64,000 nt of DNA from Weissella sagaensis (GCF_005405285.1 NZ_BJDT01000004.1:62001-126000), one strand, 5' to 3'; counted from the first letter of the stretch, positions 42,934 through 53,695 are shown. Numbers and translations: made by a program. Notes: generated from the sequence alone by a model not told the origin.

Positions 42934-44895
42934 TTAATCATCATCTGAATCTACAGAACTTGATGATTGTGACACTGGTGGTGTTGATGTACTGTGCTCT
43001 TCGTTCGCACTGGTTGTCTCACTTGACCCACTGCTTTGTGAAGATTCACTGGATTGCGCTGGCTTCTCATCGTCGTCATCATCCGATACACTCGATGAAG
43101 TCGATGCCGAGTTTGACGAATCCTGTCTAGATTCTGAAGGTCTTTCTTCAACAGAACTTGACGTAACAGCTGGACCTTTTGACAAAGTCACTAACATTGT
43201 CTCATTCTTTGAAACTTTAATTCCAGGCGCAATTGATTGTGACACAACTTTTCCTCTTGTAATGCTATTAGAATTAACACTATCAAAATTAATCATTACA
43301 CCATTATTTTGTGCCCATACTAAAACTGCATTTTGTGATTTACCTGTAAAGTCAGGAACCGTATGTTTCTTTGGCCCCTTTGAAACACTAAATTTCACCT
43401 TTGTTTTATTAGGTAAAACCCGATCTTCAGCATTAATATTTTGTTCAACAATATAGCCCTTAGGCACGGTATCATCTGCAATTTTCTTTTGGGATACTTT
43501 ATACCCCTTATCTTCTAATTGTTCACGGACGGAACTATATTTTTCATTCACATAATCGCCAAATCTTACTTTTGCTGACCCCTTTGATACAACTAAGTTA
43601 ATCACTGTATTAACTGGCACAGCCTTATTACGTGTAGGATCGGTTTTAACAACCTTCCCTTGCTCAATTGTATCAGAACGTGTTTCAGTAATGTCGCCAA
43701 CCTTTAAGCCATCTTCTTTAATGGTCTTTATAGCATTTGCTTGTGTCATTCCTTTTACATCAGACACATGTACCTTGTCTGGTTGCATGGCACCGTAGAT
43801 AAAAAAGCCAACTAATAACGCTACAATCAAAATGATTACACCTAAGAAATAGCGACGCTTTTTCCTGTTGGGTTTGGGCTTAGGTGTTACTTTAGCAGAC
43901 GTTGTTTGTGATTTTAACGGTGTTTGTTCAGCTGTTGCTTTTACCTCATTTGTACTTGTCTGGATTGGTTGTTGATTAGCCTTAGATTGAATATCTGCGA
44001 GTGGAATAATTTTAGTCACTGTATTATCTTCTGACGTTATATCCGAATCATGCCACCTAGGCTCGTTAATGCGATTGGCTGATAAGGCTGTTGCAAGATC
44101 TTCTGACATAGCTTGTGCAGAAGCATAGCGACTCATTGGATTTTTAGCTGTTGCTTTAAAAATAACATTTTCCAAAGCTTGGGGTACACGTGGATCAACA
44201 TCACGGACCGATGGCATTGGACTTTGCGTATGTTTCACTGCAATGGCAACAGCAGTCTCACCGTCAAAGGGAACATGACCTGTAATCATTTCAAAAAGCA
44301 TAATGCCTAGTGAATAAATGTCACTACGATTTGATGCAACATCTCCACGTACTTGTTCAGGAGACATATAATGGACGGATCCAATAGCCGTATTAGTCTG
44401 CGTCATCCCAAATGAACTTTGCGCTCTAGCGATGCCGAAATCAGAAATTTTTGCTTCACCATCATTACTAATTAAAATATTTTGGGGCTTTAAATCCCGA
44501 TGGATAATACCTGCTTGATGCGCTACAGCTATTCCAGCTAAAATTTCACGCATAATATCAATTATGCGACTAACCGGAATGGGCCAGTTCTGTGCAATAT
44601 AACGTTTTAAATCCATCCCCGCAACAAACTCAGTTACCAAATATTGGGAACCACCCTCTTCACCATAGTCATACACTTCAATAATATTTGGATGTAATAT
44701 TGATGACGTAGCTTCAATTTCATTACTAAAACGACGCCGTGTTTTTTCATCATCTTGCATATCAAAGCGCATTAATTTTAACGAGACATCCCGATCTAAA
44801 ATAATATCATGTGCTTGATAGACATTGGCCATGCCACCCTCACCAAGTGATTTGATAATGCGATAACGTTCACCAATTAATTGATTTTTTCGCAT
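42934..44895 (-). CDS. prkC: Ser/Thr protein kinase with PASTA domains
   Basis: This 653-residue membrane kinase has an N-terminal Hanks-type kinase domain (about 12-270) with GEGGMANVY, the invariant Lys in SLKLMRF, HRDLKPQNILI and DFGIA. A basic juxtamembrane stretch and one helix (about 350-372) lead to three PASTA repeats (about 376-577) that sense muropeptides. A 75-residue Ser/Asp/Glu-rich tail, low in complexity, ends the protein. It controls growth and wall synthesis with PrpC, whose gene overlaps by one base (TAATG). Confidence 0.95.
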   Translation of the reverse strand: MRKNQLIGERYRIIKSLGEGGMANVYQAHDIILDRDVSLKLMRFDMQDDEKTRRRFSNEIEATSSILHPNIIEVYDYGEEGGSQYLVTEFVAGMDLKRYIAQNWPIPVSRIIDIMREILAGIAVAHQAGIIHRDLKPQNILISNDGEAKISDFGIARAQSSFGMTQTNTAIGSVHYMSPEQVRGDVASNRSDIYSLGIMLFEMITGHVPFDGETAVAIAVKHTQSPMPSVRDVDPRVPQALENVIFKATAKNPMSRYASAQAMSEDLATALSANRINEPRWHDSDITSEDNTVTKIIPLADIQSKANQQPIQTSTNEVKATAEQTPLKSQTTSAKVTPKPKPNRKKRRYFLGVIILIVALLVGFFIYGAMQPDKVHVSDVKGMTQANAIKTIKEDGLKVGDITETRSDTIEQGKVVKTDPTRNKAVPVNTVINLVVSKGSAKVRFGDYVNEKYSSVREQLEDKGYKVSQKKIADDTVPKGYIVEQNINAEDRVLPNKTKVKFSVSKGPKKHTVPDFTGKSQNAVLVWAQNNGVMINFDSVNSNSITRGKVVSQSIAPGIKVSKNETMLVTLSKGPAVTSSSVEERPSESRQDSSNSASTSSSVSDDDDDEKPAQSSESSQSSGSSETTSANEEHSTSTPPVSQSSSSVDSDDD

Positions 44896-45635
44896 TAGTT
44901 AACCTCACTTTCTTGATGACCAATCAGCACAGTAACATTGTCTGATCCACCTGTCTCATTGGTTAGGGTAATTAATTGTGTTACTGCCTGCGAAATTTCA
45001 GGTGCAGCCAAAATTATTTGTAGTATTTCTTCATCACTAATATGTTTGGGCATACCATCCGTAGTCATTAAAATATAATCATCCGGCTGAATACTAATTG
45101 CAAACAAATCAGCTTTTGAATCTTCTGTTACACCTAACTGTCTTGTAATTAAATGACGTCCTGGATGTGTAACTGCTTCATCTTGTGTGATAGCACCCTC
45201 TTGTAGTAATTCGTTCGCTAAATTATGATCTGTTGTTAATTGGCGCATTTGTTTTTGACGAATCACATAAGCTCTGGAATCACCAATATTGGCAACAACC
45301 ATCTCATTAGCAAAAATGACCGCAACAACCAAAGTTGTCGCCATCCCATTTAAAGTATGATAACGCTGTGCCGTTTGAACAATTGTGTCATTTTCACTAT
45401 TAATATGATTAACCAACCACTGTTTGGCATCATCTACTGTGGTAATACGAGCCTGTTCCCACTGATTACCAATATGTGATACTGCCATCGTAGCTGCGAC
45501 ATCACCACCGTTTTGACCACCAACACCATCAGCAACAATGGCAAGTTGGATTCCCGATTGATTAATAAAAACACTAACATAATCTTGGTTGTCGGTGCGC
45601 ATGCGCCCAGTATCAGATGCATAGGCAATTTTCAT
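44895..45635 (-). CDS. prpC: PP2C-type Ser/Thr protein phosphatase
   Basis: This 246-residue PPM phosphatase reverses PrkC phosphorylation. Metal-binding aspartates lie in TDNQDY, VADGVGGQNGGD, TTDGMPKHISD and GGSDNVTVLI. The NIGDSRAYV motif is intact. The stop codon overlaps the kinase start, so the pair is coupled. It is preceded by rsmB. Confidence 0.95.
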   Translation of the reverse strand: MKIAYASDTGRMRTDNQDYVSVFINQSGIQLAIVADGVGGQNGGDVAATMAVSHIGNQWEQARITTVDDAKQWLVNHINSENDTIVQTAQRYHTLNGMATTLVVAVIFANEMVVANIGDSRAYVIRQKQMRQLTTDHNLANELLQEGAITQDEAVTHPGRHLITRQLGVTEDSKADLFAISIQPDDYILMTTDGMPKHISDEEILQIILAAPEISQAVTQLITLTNETGGSDNVTVLIGHQESEVN

Positions 45636-45671
45636 ATTTTATCATCCCTTCATAAATACACTAGTTACCTT

Positions 45672-47042
45672 TTATTGCTTAACTAATGTTGCGACGAAAA
45701 AACCATCAGAGCCAAAATCATCTGGATAGATGTGTAACATACCACGTTCATCTAACACATCTAAGTCTAATGATGTCTGTGTCGGCACTAACTTAAAATC
45801 ATTATGATCCGCCAAAAATGCGTCGATAACATCTTCATTTTCAGGCTTTAATATGGTACATGTACCATAAACTAGTCGACCACCTTTTTTTAGTTTACTT
45901 GCCACGGCATCCAAAATAGCTTTTTGAATTTTTTGTAATTGATAACTATCATCAAGTGACTTTTCGTAACGAATTTCAGGCTTGCGTCTCAATAATCCAA
46001 AACCTGAACATGGTGCGTCCACTAAAATACGATCAAAGGTTTCATCCGCAAATTTTTCATCTACTTTTCGTGCATCTAAAACTTGTGTTTCAATACGATC
46101 AGCAACATGTAGTCGCAAAGCATTTTCTTTAATTAATTTAGCTTTATGCTCATGAATATCTAAAGCTGTTACCTTACCACCTTGGGTTGCATCTAAATAT
46201 GTTGCTATTTGCGTTGTTTTACCACCCGGTGCAGCTGCTGCATCTAATACATAATCAGTTGGTGTCACTGCCAAACTTGGCACCATCAGCATGGCCGATT
46301 CATCTTGCAATGTTAATAATCCATCTTTAAACAATTGTGAACTTGCAACGTGTCCACCTGAAACCAATAATGCATCAGGCGTTACCTGCGATGGTTCAAC
46401 ATTAAAACCTGCTGCTTCCAACAGATCGGTAACCTCAGAAATTGTGGTAACGGCATGGTTAACCCGAACTGATTGTGCCGGTGATTCGTTAATTGCACTG
46501 GCAATGGCGACTGTTTTTTCCCATCCCAATTGATCTTGTAATGTTTGAATCAGCCACAATGGCAATGATGCTTGTATAGATAATTGTTCAACCGGATCAT
46601 CAATGCTTTTAATGTCTGGTAGGCCTTGCCGTTGAACAGCATGTAAAACACCCGTAACAAACTTACGAATACCATCATGTCCTCGCCGCTTTGCGATGTT
46701 AATAGCCTCATCAAAAATAGCATGGTCTGGAATTTTATCTAAATATTGCATTTGGTATAAAGAAATAAACAATAATTCACGTACCCATGGGTTCAACTTC
46801 TGTGGTCGTTTAACAAAAGGTGTCAACCAATATTCGAGTGTTAGCCGGTGTTGAATCACACCGTAAACCATTGTTGTCATTAAATGAACATTTTTTTCTG
46901 ATAAATTAGCTTGTTTAATAACACTATTTAATTGCAAATTAGAATATGCACCATTGTTAACTTTTTCTAGTACACGCACAGCTAATGCACGCGAATTAGT
47001 TTGCTCCCAATTCGCAATTTTTTGATTCGTTTTATTACTCAT
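45672..47042 (-). CDS. rsmB: 16S rRNA (cytosine-967-C5)-methyltransferase
   Basis: This 456-residue protein has an N-terminal NusB-like helical domain (about 15-145) and a C-terminal Rossmann methyltransferase domain with [14 protein letters not shown] (SAM binding), [13 protein letters not shown] (catalytic Cys-type motif) and the second Cys in YGTCT. It modifies C967 of 16S rRNA. It overlaps fmt by eight bases. Confidence 0.95.
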   Translation of the reverse strand: MSNKTNQKIANWEQTNSRALAVRVLEKVNNGAYSNLQLNSVIKQANLSEKNVHLMTTMVYGVIQHRLTLEYWLTPFVKRPQKLNPWVRELLFISLYQMQYLDKIPDHAIFDEAINIAKRRGHDGIRKFVTGVLHAVQRQGLPDIKSIDDPVEQLSIQASLPLWLIQTLQDQLGWEKTVAIASAINESPAQSVRVNHAVTTISEVTDLLEAAGFNVEPSQVTPDALLVSGGHVASSQLFKDGLLTLQDESAMLMVPSLAVTPTDYVLDAAAAPGGKTTQIATYLDATQGGKVTALDIHEHKAKLIKENALRLHVADRIETQVLDARKVDEKFADETFDRILVDAPCSGFGLLRRKPEIRYEKSLDDSYQLQKIQKAILDAVASKLKKGGRLVYGTCTILKPENEDVIDAFLADHNDFKLVPTQTSLDLDVLDERGMLHIYPDDFGSDGFFVATLVKQ

Positions 47043-47985
47043 GTGTAATTACTTGATCTCCTTGTGCAAATTTAGCATGACCATTTAAATAGGCTGTAAT
47101 TGCCATTTTAGGTTTTCCAGCTGGTTGCAGCTCATCAATAGCAATTACCTTACCATCTCCTGTAGCTAACCATAAATCATGCTTACCTTTTTTTACCACC
47201 GTTCCTGGTAAAGCAGTTGTCGTTTCATCAACCAAATGTGTTTGATGAATTTTTGTCCGCACGCCATTAATCGTCGTATGTGCAATTGGGAACGGGTTTA
47301 ATCCTCGAACATGATTGTGAATCATTTGGGCTGATTTTGTAAAATCTAATATTTCTTCTTCCGGCTTAATATTTGGTGAAAATGTGACTTCATCTGGATC
47401 TTGTGCAACTGGTTTAATTCTACCAGCAATCAAATCAGGCAAAGTCTCTAATAGTAAGTCACGACCCAAATCACTTAATTTATCAAATAAAATACCTGTA
47501 TTATCAGTTGATAAAATTGGTAACTCTTTTTGTGCAATAATGTCACCAGCATCCATGGCTTTAACCATATACATAATTGTGACACCTGTTTTATCGTCAC
47601 CATTTAAAACAGCATAATGGATTGGTGCACCCCCACGATACTTTGGCAACAGCGATGCATGTACGTTAATTGCTGCAATCTGAGCCGCATCTAATAGTTT
47701 TGTTGGCAAAAATTGTCCATATGCTGCTGTAATAATTAAGTCTGGGGCTAAATCAATAATTTGCTGCATTTCATTTGAACCAGATAATTTATTAGGTTGC
47801 AAAACAGGAATACCTGCTTTAACAGCAACTTCTTTAACAGGTGTAGGTGTTAAAATATGCTTACGTCCAACTGGACGATCTGGTTGCGTTAAAACTGCCT
47901 GTACATCATAATCTGGATTGTCGACTAGGCTTTTTAAAATTGGGACTGAAAAATTAGGGGTCCCCATGAAAACGATACTTGTCAT
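47035..47985 (-). CDS. fmt: Methionyl-tRNA formyltransferase
   Basis: This 316-residue enzyme formylates initiator Met-tRNA with 10-formyl-tetrahydrofolate. The N-terminal domain begins [14 protein letters not shown], with the catalytic [19 protein letters not shown] (Asn and His) and the Asp in MDAGDI. An OB-type C-terminal domain (about 205-316) binds tRNA. It follows priA by 65 bases and overlaps rsmB. Confidence 0.96.
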   Translation of the reverse strand: MTSIVFMGTPNFSVPILKSLVDNPDYDVQAVLTQPDRPVGRKHILTPTPVKEVAVKAGIPVLQPNKLSGSNEMQQIIDLAPDLIITAAYGQFLPTKLLDAAQIAAINVHASLLPKYRGGAPIHYAVLNGDDKTGVTIMYMVKAMDAGDIIAQKELPILSTDNTGILFDKLSDLGRDLLLETLPDLIAGRIKPVAQDPDEVTFSPNIKPEEEILDFTKSAQMIHNHVRGLNPFPIAHTTINGVRTKIHQTHLVDETTTALPGTVVKKGKHDLWLATGDGKVIAIDELQPAGKPKMAITAYLNGHAKFAQGDQVITHE

Positions 47986-48050
47986 TTTTTAACTCCTCTA
48001 TTTATATGTATGATAATACCATTTAATTAATGGTTATTATCTAAATGCCT

Positions 48051-50471
48051 TTAAATAAAATTAGTTGGTTCACGATCAATCATAATTGTGACACCTTGTC
48101 GTTGCAATTGTTGTCCTTTATGCATTAATTCTGTTAATGCTTGCATTAAATGTTGATCAAACCGATATTTGATAACCACACGATAATAGTATTTGTTTTT
48201 TATACGTGAAATCGTACTAGGTGCAGGGCCTAACATAATCGTGTCTTTTTCTACAATATTTTTTAACCAGTTAGTTGTTTCAAATGCAAACTTAGCTGCT
48301 TGATCAACTTGTTCATGCGCAAATTTAATTTGGACCGTAAAATAGTATGGCGTGTAGTGCCAAGCATGCCGGAGTGCCATTTCTTGATGATAAAAGCCCT
48401 CATAATCTTGATTTTTGGCTAACTGAATAGCATAATGCTCTGGATTAAAGGTCTGCAAAATGACATTACCCGGTTTTTGTGCACGACCTGCACGACCTGA
48501 AACTTGTGTTAATAACTGAAAGGTTCGTTCAGAAGCTCTAAAATCTGGTAAAGTCAAAGTGGTATCGGCATTTAAAATTCCTACTAACGTGACGTTTGGA
48601 AAATCCAATCCCTTTGCAATCATTTGTGTTCCCAAAAGAATATCAGCTTCCTGATTACCAAATGCTGTCAACATTTTATCAACGGCCCCTTTTTTACGAG
48701 TGGTATCAACATCCATTCTTAATACACGAGCTTGCGGTAATACTTCTTTTAAATGTTCAACAACTTTTTGTGTACCTGTTCCAAATTGTCGAATTCGTTT
48801 AGAACCACAAATTTTACATTGATGTGGTATTAATTCATTATAACCACAATAATGGCAAATCAAGCGACCAACATCTTTATGAACCGTTAAAGCAACATCA
48901 CAATTGACACATCTGGGTGTGTACCCACAATCACGACAAATAATAAAATTAGCATAACCACGTCGATTTAACATTAATACAATTTGTTCTTGTTGATCTA
49001 ATTTTTCCTGCATACTATCTAATAATTGTGGTGAAAAAACATCGTCGTTATTATATTTTATAGACTCTCGCATATCAACAATCTCAGTAGTTGGTAATAC
49101 ACTCTGTGTCGCTCTCTTGGTTAATGATAAAAGCTGATACACCCCTTTTTGTGCTCGTGCACGACTTTCCAGTGATGGCGTTGCAGATCCTAATAACAGG
49201 GTTGCACCATAATATTCGACACGCCACTGTGCAACGTCACGCGCATGATACCGTGGATTATCATCTTGCTTATATGAAGCTTCGTGCTCCTCATCAATGA
49301 TGATTAATCCAATATTGGTCAACGGTGCAAAAATTGCTGATCGTGCACCAACAACCACATGCACTTCACCACGTTGGACTCGTCGCCATTCATCATAACG
49401 TTCCCCATCTGATAGCCCAGAATGCATCACTGCCACATCGTCACCAAACCGACTTTTCACACGACGCACCATCTGAGGGGTCAATGTAATCTCTGGTACT
49501 AACATTAACGCTGTCTTACCCGCAGCTAGTGCTTTCGCAATAGATTGTAAATAAACTTCCGTTTTACCAGAACCAGTAACACCCTCCAACAAAAACGTTT
49601 GTGTTTTTGGTTGTACTATATTCGCTATTATTGCTGTATACGCCTGCTTTTGTTCATCATTTAATGGTAGTGGCTGACTAGGTTGCACCGGTGTCTGCAA
49701 TTTTGGAATTCGATATGATTCCATTTGACGCTGTACCAACCATCCTTTATTTTCTGCTTGTTTAATAACAGCATAATCTAAATGGTGACGGTTAATAACA
49801 TCTTTTACTGGAACAAATTTTTTAGGAGCCTGTAGTAAAAAGGTTAACATCCGTGATTGTTTTACTGCTGACGGCCTTAACCGTTCTAATTGATTTTTAT
49901 AAAAATCGGCATCTTTAGTTGGTTTTAAAACATTTACCATCTTAACTTTAGCGCGATTCTTAACCAAATAACCAATTTCAATGATATGCTTTTTTTGTAG
50001 TTTTAGTAATTGCGGTAGTAGTTCGCTATCAACATTGTCGCTATCAAATGGTATTTCACCTCGATCTGCAAATAATAACGCAATCTGTGGCCAGTCGCTT
50101 AATTGATCAGGCGCCAATAATCTTAGTACTTTACCGTACTTGGCCCGCATAACATTTGGCAACATCGTTTGTAAAACACTAATTTGAAAAGCAAAGTTAT
50201 ATTCTGCTAACCATGATGCTAATTGCAATAACTCATCGTTTAATACGGGGGTCATTTCAACTACTTGCATAATCTCTTTTAATTGTTCTGTTTGTTGGGC
50301 GTCTTCTTTAATACCAACAACAAATCCTTGTACTAAACGATTTCCTTTTCCAAAGGGAACAACAACACGCATACCACGCCTTAAAATTTCTAACATGGGT
50401 GCTGGTATACGATAAGTATATGGTCGATTAGTTTGCATCGTTGGCACATCAACAATTACTTGCGCATACAT
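48051..50471 (-). CDS. priA: Primosomal helicase PriA
   Basis: This 806-residue protein restarts stalled replication forks. An N-terminal DNA-binding domain is followed by the helicase with GVTGSGKTEVYLQ (Walker A), IDEEHEASYKQDD (DEEH), LLGSATPS and a QVSGRAGRA motif VI. Eight zinc-ligand cysteines lie in CRDCGYTPRCVNC, then CHYCGY and CKICG. It begins the fmt-rsmB-prpC-prkC-rsgA-rpe-thiN run. The gmk, rpoZ and coaBC genes that usually precede it in Bacillus are not here. Confidence 0.96.
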   Translation of the reverse strand: MYAQVIVDVPTMQTNRPYTYRIPAPMLEILRRGMRVVVPFGKGNRLVQGFVVGIKEDAQQTEQLKEIMQVVEMTPVLNDELLQLASWLAEYNFAFQISVLQTMLPNVMRAKYGKVLRLLAPDQLSDWPQIALLFADRGEIPFDSDNVDSELLPQLLKLQKKHIIEIGYLVKNRAKVKMVNVLKPTKDADFYKNQLERLRPSAVKQSRMLTFLLQAPKKFVPVKDVINRHHLDYAVIKQAENKGWLVQRQMESYRIPKLQTPVQPSQPLPLNDEQKQAYTAIIANIVQPKTQTFLLEGVTGSGKTEVYLQSIAKALAAGKTALMLVPEITLTPQMVRRVKSRFGDDVAVMHSGLSDGERYDEWRRVQRGEVHVVVGARSAIFAPLTNIGLIIIDEEHEASYKQDDNPRYHARDVAQWRVEYYGATLLLGSATPSLESRARAQKGVYQLLSLTKRATQSVLPTTEIVDMRESIKYNNDDVFSPQLLDSMQEKLDQQEQIVLMLNRRGYANFIICRDCGYTPRCVNCDVALTVHKDVGRLICHYCGYNELIPHQCKICGSKRIRQFGTGTQKVVEHLKEVLPQARVLRMDVDTTRKKGAVDKMLTAFGNQEADILLGTQMIAKGLDFPNVTLVGILNADTTLTLPDFRASERTFQLLTQVSGRAGRAQKPGNVILQTFNPEHYAIQLAKNQDYEGFYHQEMALRHAWHYTPYYFTVQIKFAHEQVDQAAKFAFETTNWLKNIVEKDTIMLGPAPSTISRIKNKYYYRVVIKYRFDQHLMQALTELMHKGQQLQRQGVTIMIDREPTNFI

Positions 50472-50572
50472 AAATAGTTCCCCCTTTTTTAAAAAAGTTT
50501 ATTCAAAAGAATAATCACATACCCCATTCTACCAGAATTAAACCTATCGTGGCTTTTAAATACTCCAAAGAA

Positions 50573-50600
50573 AAAGCCAGAACTTTTCAGTTCTAGCTTT
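50573..50600 (-). terminator. Terminator of ackA
   Basis: A 12-bp hairpin with one mismatch (AAAGCCAGAACT with AGTTCTAGCTTT, 4-base loop) is followed on the minus strand by TTTTTCTTTGG. It lies 10 bases behind ackA. Confidence 0.85.
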
Positions 50601-50610
50601 AATTGTTTGT

Positions 50611-51798
50611 TTAGTTTGCTTGTAATGTTTGCACATCGCGAGCAATCATTAACTCTTCATTCGTAGCAACCTTCAAAACCTTGGCTGTTGAATCTTCAGA
50701 TGAAATGATCACCTCATCATCACGCAATTCATTTTTCTCAGCATCTAGTTTAATACCCATAAATGCCAACCGATCAATGATTGCTTCACGTACATTAGCA
50801 GCATTTTCACCAATACCTGCAGTAAACGTCAATGCATCAACACCACCCAATTCAACATAGTATTGACCAACATAACGAACAACACGGTCGATAAACATTT
50901 CAATTGCTAACGCTGCATGGTCATTTGTGTCTTCAACTTCTTCCAAATCACGCATATCTGAAGAAAGTGATGACACACCTAACAATCCTGACTTTTTATT
51001 CAAAATATTAAGCATTTCATCATTAGATAAACCTTCACGATTTTGAATGTAATAAACAAGAGAAGGATCAACATCCCCTGTACGAGTTGCCATCGCAACA
51101 CCAGCTAATGGGGTGAAGCCCATTGATGTGTCGAAAGACTTACCATCTTTAATTGCTGTAATTGATGCCCCAGCACCTAGGTGCAAAGTAATAATTTTTA
51201 GATCTTCTAATTTCTTACCAAGGATGTCAGCCGTACGTTGTGCAACGTACTTGTGTGACGTTCCGTGAGCACCATACTTACGTGCACCATACTTTGTGTA
51301 ATACTCATATGGCAAAGCGTAAAGGTAGTTCTTCTTTGGCATTGATTGGTGGAACGCCGTATCAAAAACAGCAACTGACAATGCGTTAGGCAACAACTTT
51401 TGGAATACACGAATTCCCAAAGCCTCTGAAGCGTTGTGCAAAGGTGCATAATCAGCCAAACGCTCAATTTTGTTTAGTACTTCGTCGTCAACAACAACCG
51501 ACTTGTTAAACCACTCCCCACCTGCAACGATACGGTGACCCACACCAGTAATTTCTGAAAAGTCTGCAATAACTTCGTGTTCTTTCAATTGTGCAAGCAA
51601 AAGATTAATTGCAGCTTCGTGATCCGCAATATCTTGTACAACTTCAAATTTTTCTCCATTATACTTCAAAGTAAAGATTGAATCGTTCATTCCAATACGT
51701 TCTACTTGTCCCTTTGCAATCACCGTTTCTGCTGGCATTTCAAATAATTGAAATTTTAGTGATGATGATCCAGCGTTAATCGCCATTGTTTTAGCCAT
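50611..51798 (-). CDS. ackA: Acetate kinase
   Basis: The protein has 395 residues from the ATG at 51798; the in-frame GTG two codons upstream is less likely. It converts acetyl phosphate and ADP to acetate and ATP, the energy-yielding end of the phosphoketolase pathway. Motifs are AINAGSSSLKFQLF at the N-terminus, GHRIVAGGEWF, HGTSHKYVA, THLGAGAS-type HLGAGASITAI and TAGIGENAANVR. An extended -10 promoter lies at 51848-51853. It follows the YtxK-like gene, as in Bacillus and lactobacilli. Confidence 0.96.
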   Translation of the reverse strand: MAKTMAINAGSSSLKFQLFEMPAETVIAKGQVERIGMNDSIFTLKYNGEKFEVVQDIADHEAAINLLLAQLKEHEVIADFSEITGVGHRIVAGGEWFNKSVVVDDEVLNKIERLADYAPLHNASEALGIRVFQKLLPNALSVAVFDTAFHQSMPKKNYLYALPYEYYTKYGARKYGAHGTSHKYVAQRTADILGKKLEDLKIITLHLGAGASITAIKDGKSFDTSMGFTPLAGVAMATRTGDVDPSLVYYIQNREGLSNDEMLNILNKKSGLLGVSSLSSDMRDLEEVEDTNDHAALAIEMFIDRVVRYVGQYYVELGGVDALTFTAGIGENAANVREAIIDRLAFMGIKLDAEKNELRDDEVIISSEDSTAKVLKVATNEELMIARDVQTLQAN

Positions 51799-51847
51799 GT
51801 ACACTTATCTCCTCTTTCCTGACGGAATTCATAATTATCTTATAATG

Positions 51848-51877
51848 AGTATATCATAAAATAGGCCAATTCGTTAA
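51848..51877 (-). promoter_or_regulatory. Predicted promoter of ackA
   Basis: The minus strand has an extended -10, TGATATACT (TATACT at 51848-51853), with a weak -35 TTAACG (51872-51877) 18 bases upstream. No cre match was seen near it. Confidence 0.55.
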
Positions 51878-51904
51878 GCCTAAGATTAACATAAACCCTT
51901 GATA

Positions 51905-52912
51905 CTAGTGCATGTACACGTGATTTGCTTTCATCCAATCTGTCAATTCTGTCACAAAGTTTTTATTTTCAGCTTTGTCAGATAATGTCGGTGCTTTAGC
52001 CAACATGACTGGTTTTGCTTGACGGGAATCCCCCCCTGAACGTTGCAATATCAAGATTACTTTACCCATTTTAGGGTCTTTGAATAGATTATTTGGTAGT
52101 TGAAGTAAAGCTTGGAAATAGACATCATCTGTTTGTATATAACGTAACAAAGATTTACTTTGATCACTTTCAAATAAGTTTGTAGGTACCGTCAAAATAA
52201 CTAACCCACCCGGTTTTACAGCAGCCACGCTTTGTTCAATTAACAAATGGTGAACAAAAGTTAATCCTTTTTCAACCCGTGTTTCATATTTCTCTGGTGC
52301 TGTTTTTGGATAATAACCAACAGGCAAATCACCAACCACGATATCAGCATCATTTTGCATAGACATTGTGACACTATCAGCTAGTGTAATATCCCACTTT
52401 TCTTCTAGTAAGGCAGCAACGCCACTCGCAACCGTTAACATCGTGTCATCATTTTCGATACCAATAGCCTCAACACTAGTACCCTTGGCTTGTAATGATT
52501 GACTGACTGTGGCCATTAAATTACCGGTTCCCAATGCTAAATCCTTAAGTGTTACGTCTGTTTTTTGACCAATAAAAGCACTTGCAATTAAAGTCACCCA
52601 CATACCAATAGCATCTGGTGTTACTTGATAATTAGCCTGTAAGCCATCTTGATGAATGGTCCCCACTAATAAAAATTGTAAAACTTGACGTTTGTCAGTT
52701 TTACTTAATGCTCCAAAATCAGCTGCCGTAACATCAGCTATAACACTTTGCTTTTGCTCATTAGTCAAGCCTTCAAATTCTTCATCAGTTTGACCAAGCA
52801 TCATTTCAAACAAGATAATTAAAGCTTCAATTGATGCACCATCAATGAACTCTGTTATTTTTTTTTGCGCAGCTTGTAAGCTCTTTACGCTTTTTTCAAT
52901 CGCTTCATACAT
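51905..52912 (-). CDS. Class I SAM-dependent (N6-adenine-type) methyltransferase, YtxK-like
   Basis: The protein has 335 residues from the ATG at 52912, with GATGAGG upstream; the ATG at 52933 lacks a ribosome site. An N-terminal helical domain is followed by a Rossmann methyltransferase with LALGTGNLMATVSQ (SAM binding, relaxed from DxGxG) and GDLPVGYYP, which fills the catalytic NPPY place. Pro is kept but Asn is Asp, as in YtxK relatives. It has no partner specificity or restriction gene. The comG-ytxK-ackA order is conserved; the role is unknown. Confidence 0.85.
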   Translation of the reverse strand: MYEAIEKSVKSLQAAQKKITEFIDGASIEALIILFEMMLGQTDEEFEGLTNEQKQSVIADVTAADFGALSKTDKRQVLQFLLVGTIHQDGLQANYQVTPDAIGMWVTLIASAFIGQKTDVTLKDLALGTGNLMATVSQSLQAKGTSVEAIGIENDDTMLTVASGVAALLEEKWDITLADSVTMSMQNDADIVVGDLPVGYYPKTAPEKYETRVEKGLTFVHHLLIEQSVAAVKPGGLVILTVPTNLFESDQSKSLLRYIQTDDVYFQALLQLPNNLFKDPKMGKVILILQRSGGDSRQAKPVMLAKAPTLSDKAENKNFVTELTDWMKANHVYMH

Positions 52913-52977
52913 GTTAATTACCTCATCTTTCATACAGAGACTAGTTTAGCTAGTTTCTAACGGACTGACAAGGTGCA

Positions 52978-53274
52978 TTAGTTACTTATTTTGGGAACCT
53001 TTACAATTAGATATTTACTAACCCTTACATAATAAATTTTATCGTCTATCATAACGACTCGTGGCAATTTATTACTTTGCGACTCAACCTGCAATTTTTT
53101 TGTCCGCCGTACATAATTAACTGCCTCATATTTATGTGACCAATAAAGATATTCTCGATCTTGCATCATTTGATAATGCATTTGGCTTCCCATCCAGAGC
53201 ATTGCTGCTCCAAGCAAACTAAAACTCAATATAACGATTTGACTGAGCATGAATCCCTTACGTCGTGTATTCAT
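52978..53274 (-). CDS. comGG: Competence pseudopilin ComGG-like
   Basis: The protein has 98 residues from the ATG at 53274, the choice that puts the prepilin motif RKGFMLSQI near the N-terminus. It has one hydrophobic helix and a soluble tail. The Glu5 of pseudopilins is Gln here, as is usual for ComGG-like minor subunits, which need not carry it. Sequence outside the motif is not recognisable; position at the end of the comG operon and overlap with comGF by 17 bases give the call. Confidence 0.75.
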   Translation of the reverse strand: MNTRRKGFMLSQIVILSFSLLGAAMLWMGSQMHYQMMQDREYLYWSHKYEAVNYVRRTKKLQVESQSNKLPRVVMIDDKIYYVRVSKYLIVKVPKISN

Positions 53275-53695
53275 TAATATAAACTTCTTCCTTAAAAACT
53301 GCATCGTTAGTAAATATTAAGGTTATTTGGTATAAATGTGGCGCAATTTTTTTAAAACCAACATGTTTAACATGTCTTAAATACGACATAAATTTACCAT
53401 TATAACGATATAAGCATAGACAATACCCTCTGACGCCTAATTGATAATGAGTATTAGTCTTGGTATTGAATATCGTTAAGTCATAATCGCTAATCTCTAT
53501 GACACGGTAATGCATTGCATCAATTTCTAATCGTTTTACAAATTGATTCACTAATACCTTTTGTATATCAGTCTTTTGATGCTGTTTTACTTGTTGCAAT
53601 CCTTGCGATGAAATAACCAAGACAAGTAAAATACTGCTGAAAATAAGCAATGAAATCATACACTCAACTAAGGTAAAACCTCGCCTTTTAACCAT
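53258..53695 (-). CDS. comGF: Competence pseudopilin ComGF
   Basis: This 145-residue minor pseudopilin has the prepilin peptidase motif RRGFTLVEC (cleavage between Gly and Phe, Glu5 present) and an N-terminal hydrophobic helix. The tail contains LYRYNGKFMSYLRHVK, as in the ComGF family (usual Lys/Arg-rich C-terminal half). It takes part in the transformation pilus. It overlaps comGE by 28 bases and comGG by 17. Confidence 0.85.
   Translation of the reverse strand: MVKRRGFTLVECMISLLIFSSILLVLVISSQGLQQVKQHQKTDIQKVLVNQFVKRLEIDAMHYRVIEISDYDLTIFNTKTNTHYQLGVRGYCLCLYRYNGKFMSYLRHVKHVGFKKIAPHLYQITLIFTNDAVFKEEVYINEYTT

Noticed and set aside
51905..52912. DNA methylase as part of a restriction-modification or phage-defence system
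   Set aside because: No endonuclease, specificity or other defence gene is near. The comG-ytxK-ackA order is a conserved housekeeping arrangement.
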